From assembly GCF_004138395.1 (NCBI RefSeq), contig NZ_PRLM01000006.1:124001-188000 (forward strand): a stretch of DNA of 64,000 bases, in the 5' to 3' direction. Below the pieces are notes generated by a model that made no database searches, was not told where the DNA came from, and saw only the letters and a list, made by a program, of their open reading frames with translations. How positions within the stretch are numbered: position 1 is the first letter of the stretch; each line of letters starts with the position of its first letter. The position numbers and the translations under genes are program-made. Positions 58,269 to 64,000 of this stretch are shown here, one piece after another. This stretch comes from Candidatus Nanosyncoccus alces. GTDB taxonomy: Bacteria > Patescibacteriota > Saccharimonadia > Saccharimonadales > Saccharimonadaceae.

Positions 58269-59284
58269 AAATAATTGAGGTTGCGGAACAACAAAGATGG
58301 GACGATTTTGTCACATCGCACCTAGAGGCGAATTTTTTGCAGTCATGGGATTTTTACGAGTTCCATAAGAATCGTGGCAAAAAGATTGTGCGACGTGCAG
58401 TGGTAGACGACAAAAACGAAATTATAGCAGCCTATGCCGGCGTAGTAGAGACTGCTAAACGAGGCACCTATATGGCGATTGCCGGGGGCCCGATTATAGA
58501 TTATAACGATAAAAAGTTAGTGCGTGAAATTTTTGCAGATATCTATAGGGCAGGAAAAGAAGCTGGGTGCGTGTTTGTGCGAATACGACCACAGCTACCT
58601 TTGTCTGATAGATCTTTAAGATTAATGCAAGAACTAGGTTTGAAGAAGGCGCCAATGTATTTATCCGTAGAATATGCAGGGATTTTGGACCTTGGAAAAT
58701 CCGAAGAGGAGATTTTGGCTGGAGCATCGCAAGGATTCCGCCGGAAGTTGCGCAAAGCAGAAAAGAATAATATCGAAATAGTAGCTAATGCTGAAAAATG
58801 GGCTATTGAAGAATTTTGCAAATTAGAAAAAAAGCATGCTGAAAGACAGAAATACGTAGCATTTTCTAGCAGCTTTCTTACCAAACAATTTGAGGCGTTC
58901 GCAAAAAACAATGAAGTACTGATATATACCGCTAAGAAGGATGGCGAGATTTTAGCACAGAACTTTATGATTTTTTATGGGGCGGAGGCGAGTTATCATT
59001 ATGGAGTGTCCTCGCAGCTAGGCACCAAATACTCCGCAGCGCCACTACTACATATGGCGGCGATGCGTGAGGCCAGGAAGCGCGGCTGCAGACGCTATAA
59101 CTTGTGGGGGATTGTAGGGTTAGAAGAAAAGTCGCATCGGTTTTATGGCGTAAGCGAGTTTAAACGTTCGTTTGGTTGCGAAGAATTAAAATATACACCG
59201 GCGCACGATATGATTTTGAGCCCAGTAAAATATCAGATTACTAAAATAATAGAAACCGCTCGCAAGAGGAAACGTCACGTATAA
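58265..59284 (+). CDS. FemAB-family peptidyltransferase 2
   Basis: A tandem paralogue of the preceding gene: EANFLQSWDFYEF, KRGTYMAIAGGPIIDYNDK, VFVRIRPQLPLSDRS, GASQGFRRKLRKAEKNNIE and YNLWGIVGLEEKSHRFYG. Two successive Fem enzymes commonly add successive residues of an interpeptide bridge, which would be a wall cross-link in this organism; that role is inference. It overlaps the first copy by 4 nt. Confidence 0.88.
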   Translation: MKIIEVAEQQRWDDFVTSHLEANFLQSWDFYEFHKNRGKKIVRRAVVDDKNEIIAAYAGVVETAKRGTYMAIAGGPIIDYNDKKLVREIFADIYRAGKEAGCVFVRIRPQLPLSDRSLRLMQELGLKKAPMYLSVEYAGILDLGKSEEEILAGASQGFRRKLRKAEKNNIEIVANAEKWAIEEFCKLEKKHAERQKYVAFSSSFLTKQFEAFAKNNEVLIYTAKKDGEILAQNFMIFYGAEASYHYGVSSQLGTKYSAAPLLHMAAMREARKRGCRRYNLWGIVGLEEKSHRFYGVSEFKRSFGCEELKYTPAHDMILSPVKYQITKIIETARKRKRHV

Positions 59285-59333
59285 GATTGCCGCGTATTTG
59301 TGGTATAATAAGCATAAGTAATAAAGGATTTTT

Positions 59334-59930
59334 ATGGCGAAAATAAATCGCAAATATATAGATAAGCATTGGTTGGTATTCATTATCAGAGGTGCGCTGG
59401 CGGGAGCGTTTGGGTTTATTGCTTTATTCGGCGGAATGACAAATATAGAAAACATGACGGCGGTAATTAGCGTTCTTCTGTTGTTGATAGGCGTAGTAGA
59501 TTCAGTCGGAGCGTTATATAACTCTACCAAAAAGCACGGCTGGATAAATTCGGTAATAGACGCCGGAGTAGACGTAGTTGCGGCAGTAGTACTGCTCTTC
59601 TTTGCAAGAAACGACTTAGTAACCAGCGTGATTGTGTTATCTGCATACACGATACTATCTGGCGTAATTGATGTATTTCATGGCTTTTTGTCTACGGTTG
59701 ATCCGACAGATCGATTTATACGGATACTAGCCGGAGCATGTGGATGTATTATTGGCACAGTGATATTAAATGCAGGTAATTTTGAGATAACGACATTTAT
59801 ACGATTCTTTGGTGCGTATATGCTGATTGTGAGCGTAACGAGCATGATATATGGCGTGCATAACCGCGCACAGAACATTGAAGACAAAATAGCCAGAAAA
59901 CAAGCCAAAAAGAAGAATAAAAAGAAATAG
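59334..59930 (+). CDS. DUF308/HdeD-family membrane protein
   Basis: The 198-residue protein has six membrane helices in pairs and the family pattern IRGALAGAFGFIALFGG followed by LLLIGVVDSVGALYN. A Lys-rich tail (KIARKQAKKKNKK) follows. HdeD relatives are linked to acid stress, but that function is not established here. A TATAAT preceded by TGTGG lies near 59305, and AAAGGA precedes ATG. Confidence 0.8.
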   Translation: MAKINRKYIDKHWLVFIIRGALAGAFGFIALFGGMTNIENMTAVISVLLLLIGVVDSVGALYNSTKKHGWINSVIDAGVDVVAAVVLLFFARNDLVTSVIVLSAYTILSGVIDVFHGFLSTVDPTDRFIRILAGACGCIIGTVILNAGNFEITTFIRFFGAYMLIVSVTSMIYGVHNRAQNIEDKIARKQAKKKNKKK

Positions 59931-59965
59931 TATCTATGTTATAATCAGGTCTTAAGGAGGCCTTA

Positions 59966-60844
59966 ATGTCAGCTATTAAAAAAGCTATTATTACAGACGC
60001 TGGGTTTGCCAGTCGTTATTTACCGATTACCAAAACCATACCGAAGGCAATGATCCCAATAGGCGCAAAGCCGGTCATGCAGTTGTGTGTGGAAGAATGT
60101 GTGGAGGCCGGCATTGAAGAAATTATCATTGTGGCCACGCCAAATACTAAGTCTAAAGAAATTTACGACGACTACTTTCATAATAGAGCCAACAATGTAA
60201 AAATCCTGCTGGATAAACAGGGAAAGTCTGGCAGATTTGAAGCGGTAGAGAAGGTATTGAATTTCCCGAAAATTACCGTGATAGAACAGGATGCGAACCT
60301 ACCTTATGGGAATGGTTCGCCAATTGTTTCTGCGAAGCAATATGTAGAAAACGAAGAAGCCTTTGTGGTACTATATAGTGACGACTTAATTTTGGGTGAG
60401 GGCGACGTAAAAACTTTGATCGAAGACTACGAAAAAGCACCTGGAGCCAAGGCCGTAATTGCGGCGCAAGAAATGCCAGAAGAAGTATGGCACAAATATG
60501 GCATGGTAGCGCTGAAAGCAAACGGCACCTTGAGCCACATTGTAGAAAAACCAAAAACTCCAGATTTGGCGCCGAGCAACTTGACTAGTTATGGACGCTA
60601 TCTGCTGACTCCGGAAGTTTTTGAATATTTAGTCCCCTCCAATACTGGACTAGATGGAGAGCTGTGGACAGTGGACGCAATCACCAAGCTAGCCGAACAT
60701 GGCGACGTGGTGGTAGCGAAAAGTAAAGGTAAGTGGATCACTACTGGCGATCCGAAAAATTATTTCTTGGCACACTTAGAGTACGTATTAAACTACAGTG
60801 ACTACGGTGATGACGTGCGCAAAATCGTAGAAGCCTCCAAATAA
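59966..60844 (+). CDS. galU: UTP-glucose-1-phosphate uridylyltransferase
   Basis: GalU makes UDP-glucose for glycan synthesis. The nucleotide-binding start is AIITDAGFASRYLPITKTIPKAM; the typical G-x-G-T-R of many members is replaced by DAGFASR. Later signatures are VILPIGAKP-like MIPIGAKPVMQ, EQDANLPYGNGSPIV, VVLYSDDLI and GLDGELWTVDAI. The 292-residue length fits. AAGGAGG precedes ATG. Confidence 0.93.
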   Translation: MSAIKKAIITDAGFASRYLPITKTIPKAMIPIGAKPVMQLCVEECVEAGIEEIIIVATPNTKSKEIYDDYFHNRANNVKILLDKQGKSGRFEAVEKVLNFPKITVIEQDANLPYGNGSPIVSAKQYVENEEAFVVLYSDDLILGEGDVKTLIEDYEKAPGAKAVIAAQEMPEEVWHKYGMVALKANGTLSHIVEKPKTPDLAPSNLTSYGRYLLTPEVFEYLVPSNTGLDGELWTVDAITKLAEHGDVVVAKSKGKWITTGDPKNYFLAHLEYVLNYSDYGDDVRKIVEASK

Positions 60845-60875
60845 TTAGTGTTATAATGGTTACAAGGAGAAAAAT

Positions 60876-61169
60876 ATGAATACAGCTGAATGGATATTGG
60901 TCGTAATATTAAGCATAACTCTTTTGATGTTTTTGATTTTAGGAATTGTGCTAATAGTCCGATTGATAGATTTGAGTAAGGAAGTTAAAAAAGTAGTGAT
61001 TGAAGGGCAAGACATTGCCAAAAATACTAATGGCATAGTGTCTAACGTAAAAGGTATGACATCTATCGGTGGCACAATGGAAATGTTTGTAGATAAATAT
61101 ATCACGCCGAAATTGAAAGAAAAAATTAAGGAAAGGAAAAAAGATGACGGAAGAAAAACAGAAGAATAA
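60876..61169 (+). CDS. small membrane protein with helical tail
   Basis: One N-terminal helix (about 5-30) and a helical, charged tail with KEVKKVVIEGQDIAKNTNGIVSNVKG. The design resembles DUF948-type proteins of monoderms, but no motif is decisive. AAGGAG precedes ATG. The last 26 nt overlap the next gene. Confidence 0.72.
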   Translation: MNTAEWILVVILSITLLMFLILGIVLIVRLIDLSKEVKKVVIEGQDIAKNTNGIVSNVKGMTSIGGTMEMFVDKYITPKLKEKIKERKKDDGRKTEE

Positions 61170-61395
61170 GAGTGGCGCCGGAAAGTTCTTTTTAGGGGCA
61201 TTGCTTGGTGGTGTAGCCGGAGCAATTGCCGGAAAGTTTATCCGTACAAAAACCGATGAGGAAGAGCCGGAAGGCTGTGAATGTGGTAATGAATGCAGCT
61301 GCCACGAAGAAAACAAGGAAAATACAATTAAGAGTGCTCCCGTAAGCAAGAAAGAACCTGAGGGCAAAACCAAGAAAACTGGCGAAAAGAAATGA
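61144..61395 (+). CDS. small YtxH-like protein with Cys/His cluster
   Basis: An 83-residue protein with a glycine-rich hydrophobic stretch (GKFFLGALLGGVAGAIAGKF) followed by CECGNECSCHEE, which could bind a metal, and a Lys-rich tail. It overlaps the previous gene by 26 nt and dnaE by 4 nt (ATGA). The function is unknown; location just ahead of the replicative polymerase gene is notable but may be only operon packing. Confidence 0.7.
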   Translation: MTEEKQKNKSGAGKFFLGALLGGVAGAIAGKFIRTKTDEEEPEGCECGNECSCHEENKENTIKSAPVSKKEPEGKTKKTGEKK

Positions 61396-64000
61396 ACCTA
61401 AAACCGAGTGATTTTGTACACTTGCATAATCACACGCACTACTCGCTGTTGGATGGTTTGACGAAGGTACCTGAGCTGGTAGAGTTCGTAAAAGGTGAGG
61501 GGATGGAAGCGGTAGCGGTCACAGACCATGGTACAATGTCAGGTTTAGTTGAGTTGTACAAAGAATGCAATGCGGCCGGAGTTAAGCCCTTGTTGGGACT
61601 GGAGGCTTATGTTGCTGCTCGGAAAATGACCGATAAAGATCCTGCGCACGATAAACAACGATTCCATATTACGCTAATTGCTATGAACAATAAAGGTTTT
61701 GAAAACCTTTGCCGAATCATGAGTAATGCCGAAGAGCACGGTAAGTACTATAAGCCACGCACAGACCATGATGAACTAGAAAAATATAACGAAGGCATCA
61801 TTTGCTTGTCTGGTTGTATGGGATCGGAAATCAGCGAGGCAATACGCGCTGGCGACGACAAACGTGCCTATGAGTTAATAGACTGGTATCGAAACGTGTT
61901 CAAGGATAGGTTTTATCTAGAAATGCAGGATCACGGCCATCCAAAATCTACTACACATTCAGCTGAACAGAAAAAAGTAAATGACTGGCACATGGCGCAT
62001 GCTAAGGAGCTAGACTTACCGCTAGTGGTTACCTGTGATGCCCATTACCTTACCAAAAAAGACCAAGATGCTCATGAAATACTATTATGTATCGGGACTG
62101 CAGCCAATTTGTCCGACACTAACAGAATGACACTAAAGGATTATGATTTACATGTCATACCGGCAACCGAAATAATTGAGCACTGGCAAGATACTTGTCC
62201 AGAAGCGGTGTTAAATACCAAGAGGATAGCTGACAGGTGCAACGTAGATTTGCAATTGGGCCGAATTTTGATTCCGAAATTTCCCGTACCAGACGGAGAA
62301 GACGAAAAAACTTATCTGGATAAACTGGTGTTTCGGGGCTTAGTTTATAGATATGGCGGGAAGAAACTGGATGAGACTTTGGACTTAAGCGTAGGAGACT
62401 GCCGCAAAATTATCGAGGAAGTAGACAAAAAGCGCGACGAAGCGCACAAAATTCTACCTCGTATCGATTACGAGTTATCTGTGGTGGATAAAATGGGATA
62501 CAATGGATATTTCTTAATCGTACAAGACTTTATTAACTGGGGAAAATCACAGCGCATAGTGTATGGACCTGGGCGCGGTAGCGCAGCTGGTTCTATTTTA
62601 GCCTACGCCTTACGCATCACTGAGCTGGATCCGTTGAAATACGATTTGCTTTTCGAACGTTTTTTGAACCCTGATCGCATTAGCATGCCGGATATTGATA
62701 CGGACATCCAGGATACACGTCGCGACGAGGTAATTGAGTACTGTTCTAATAAGTACGGGTTCGATAGAGTTTCCAATATCGCAACCTTTGGTAAAATGAT
62801 GGCGAAGAACGCAGTGCGCGATGTGGCCCGCGTGCTAGAAGTGCCCTATGCAGAGGCTGATAAGCTTGCGAAGATGGTACCTGACCCAGTAATGGGCCAT
62901 CATGTGCATTTAGCAGACGCGATCCGTGATGTGCCAGACTTAAAACAAGAGTATGAAACGAATCCAACAGCCAAGGAGGTGATAGATTTTGCCTCCCGGC
63001 TTGAGGGAACTATTCGTAACCATGGCGTACATGCGTGTGGTGTAATTATTGCGCCAGATGATTTGGTAAAATTTTTGCCATTGGAAGTATCTGCTAAGGG
63101 GCCGATTGCTGCGCAATTCCCGATGGGCCAAGTGGAAGAGTTAGGGTTGCTCAAGATGGACTTCTTAGGATTATCTAACTTATCCGTAATCAATAACGCA
63201 CTAAGGATGATTCGTAAAGTCTATAATAATGACATCGACTTATCTACATTGCCTTTAGACGATCCGGAAACTTACGCCTTATTGCAAAGAGCTGAAACTA
63301 CTGGCGTATTTCAGTTAGAATCCGCCGGCATGAAACGATATTTACGCGTTCTGAAAGCTTCTACTTTTGAAGATATCATCGCTATGGTGGCGTTATATCG
63401 CCCGGGTCCAATGCAGTTTATTGATTCATTTATTAAGCGTAAACACGGCGAAGAGCCAATCACCTATTTGCATCCAGGGCTAGAGAATTCGCTCAAAAAT
63501 ACCTACGGAATTATGATCTACCAAGAGCAGTTCATGCAGATTTCGCGTGAATGGTGTGGGTTTACCGGAGGTGAGTCTGACACCCTGCGTAAAGCAGTGG
63601 GGAAGAAAAAGGTGGATTTGATGAACAAGTTGAAACCTAAGTTCATCAAAGGTGCAGTAGAAAAGGGTGGAGCTACAAAAGAGATTGCAGAAACTTTTTG
63701 GGAACAATTGCTTGAGTTTGCTAATTATTGCTTTAATAAGTCTCATGCAGCGTGTTATGCTTTAATTGCTTATTGGACGGCGTATCTTAAGGCCCATTAT
63801 CCGGATGCATTTATGGCGGCGTTAATGACAGCAGATATGCGTTGGACAGATCGTTTAGCGATTGAAATCACAGAGTGTAAACGCATGGGACTAAAAGTGC
63901 TTGGTCCAGATATTAACCAATCATACGGAGACTTTGGTATTGTGGGGGGCAAAAAAACGATTCGTTTTGGACTTTCAGGGATTAAGAGCATGGGCAAATC
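61392..64000 (+). CDS. dnaE: DNA polymerase III subunit alpha, 3' end outside window
   Basis: DnaE is the replicative polymerase subunit. The N-terminal PHP domain starts with FVHLHNHTHYSLLDGL and has AVTDHGTMSG. The palm follows with GRGSAAGS and PDIDTD (residues 433-438), whose Asp pair is catalytic. FANYCFNKSHAACYA is the fingers region near the window end. About 869 codons are present and the frame is still open at 64000. Its ATG overlaps the preceding stop (ATGA). Confidence 0.96.
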   Translation, partial: MNLKPSDFVHLHNHTHYSLLDGLTKVPELVEFVKGEGMEAVAVTDHGTMSGLVELYKECNAAGVKPLLGLEAYVAARKMTDKDPAHDKQRFHITLIAMNNKGFENLCRIMSNAEEHGKYYKPRTDHDELEKYNEGIICLSGCMGSEISEAIRAGDDKRAYELIDWYRNVFKDRFYLEMQDHGHPKSTTHSAEQKKVNDWHMAHAKELDLPLVVTCDAHYLTKKDQDAHEILLCIGTAANLSDTNRMTLKDYDLHVIPATEIIEHWQDTCPEAVLNTKRIADRCNVDLQLGRILIPKFPVPDGEDEKTYLDKLVFRGLVYRYGGKKLDETLDLSVGDCRKIIEEVDKKRDEAHKILPRIDYELSVVDKMGYNGYFLIVQDFINWGKSQRIVYGPGRGSAAGSILAYALRITELDPLKYDLLFERFLNPDRISMPDIDTDIQDTRRDEVIEYCSNKYGFDRVSNIATFGKMMAKNAVRDVARVLEVPYAEADKLAKMVPDPVMGHHVHLADAIRDVPDLKQEYETNPTAKEVIDFASRLEGTIRNHGVHACGVIIAPDDLVKFLPLEVSAKGPIAAQFPMGQVEELGLLKMDFLGLSNLSVINNALRMIRKVYNNDIDLSTLPLDDPETYALLQRAETTGVFQLESAGMKRYLRVLKASTFEDIIAMVALYRPGPMQFIDSFIKRKHGEEPITYLHPGLENSLKNTYGIMIYQEQFMQISREWCGFTGGESDTLRKAVGKKKVDLMNKLKPKFIKGAVEKGGATKEIAETFWEQLLEFANYCFNKSHAACYALIAYWTAYLKAHYPDAFMAALMTADMRWTDRLAIEITECKRMGLKVLGPDINQSYGDFGIVGGKKTIRFGLSGIKSMGK

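Noticed and set aside
1-64000. CRISPR arrays, insertion sequences, toxin-antitoxin pairs or prophage genes
   Set aside because: No regularly spaced repeats, transposase motifs, paired small toxin/antitoxin genes or structural phage genes were found.
1-64000. Alternative genetic code with UGA as Gly
   Set aside because: Several well-supported genes end at TGA in overlaps with the next start codon, and no conserved protein needs readthrough of TGA.

Overview
The window reads as a chromosomal segment of a Patescibacteria/CPR bacterium, most likely Candidatus Saccharibacteria (TM7). The basis is the gene complement: small overlapping operons, a monoderm cell-wall gene set (MurJ, class A PBP, FemAB-like transferases, a MPNTG sorting signal), phosphoketolase plus lower glycolysis without amino-acid biosynthesis genes, a reduced UvrC, GatCAB, and tsf-frr without pyrH between them. 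TGA is used as a stop codon (for example 13092-13094, 35313-35315, 57295-57297), so the UGA-to-Gly code of Gracilibacteria/Absconditabacteria does not apply. The taxonomic call is inference; no rRNA gene is present. No IS element, prophage or CRISPR array was seen.

Layout. 1-3859: trmD (cut by the window edge), a membrane protein, recG-rsmD. 3860-6870: first accessory island of monocistronic orphan genes, each with its own promoter and terminator, plus tRNA-Leu(UAG). 6925-10906: FAD oxidase, trigger factor, rpsL-rpsG with a structured leader. 10992-16047: gap-rpiB-rpe-pfkB-LOG operon and convergent eno. 16108-20819: membrane protein, uvrC, secG, peptide-binding protein. 20867-23314: second accessory island (gene interrupted at a C10 tract, tRNA-Leu(GAG), small membrane protein, rpmE, ClpP-like gene). 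23286-31435: rpsB, tsf, frr, uppS, rseP, CPBP protease, proS, greA, lysS. 31432-37142: DUF167, flavodoxin, uvrB, a phosphoketolase split into two genes, PIN-TRAM protein. 37195-45169: PBP1a, murJ, gatC-gatA-(HEPN-like)-gatB. 45174-46735: third accessory island, made of a ~617-nt non-coding transcription unit and an orphan gene. 46871-50332: fusA and tuf. 50409-53650: fourth accessory island. 53657-54135: rpsJ. 54203-59284: Mur ligase, hydrolase, DegT aminotransferase and two Fem transferases. 59334-64000: DUF308 protein, galU, two small proteins and the first part of dnaE.

Expression signals are unusually legible. One group of genes has a near-identical promoter (TTGACA, 17-bp spacer ending TGTGN, TATAAT), a Shine-Dalgarno site and an intrinsic terminator. 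A second group (recG, uvrC, eno, rseP, proS, lysS, uvrB, phosphoketolase, gatC, Mur ligase) has TATAAT only 6-8 nt before ATG and so is probably leaderless. Ribosomal-protein genes rpsL, rpsB and rpsJ have foldable leaders that could be autoregulatory.

The most notable observations are: (1) a ~617-nt structured RNA candidate at 45209-45825 with promoter, many helices and terminator, matching no RNA class I recognise; (2) related GC-rich palindromic elements inserted in frame in trmD and uvrB; (3) three poly-C tracts of 9-10 nt, all in accessory genes, one of which currently breaks its reading frame, suggesting phase variation; (4) a phosphoketolase encoded as two overlapping genes; (5) interleaved divergent promoters at rpsB/ClpP-like and eno/16108.
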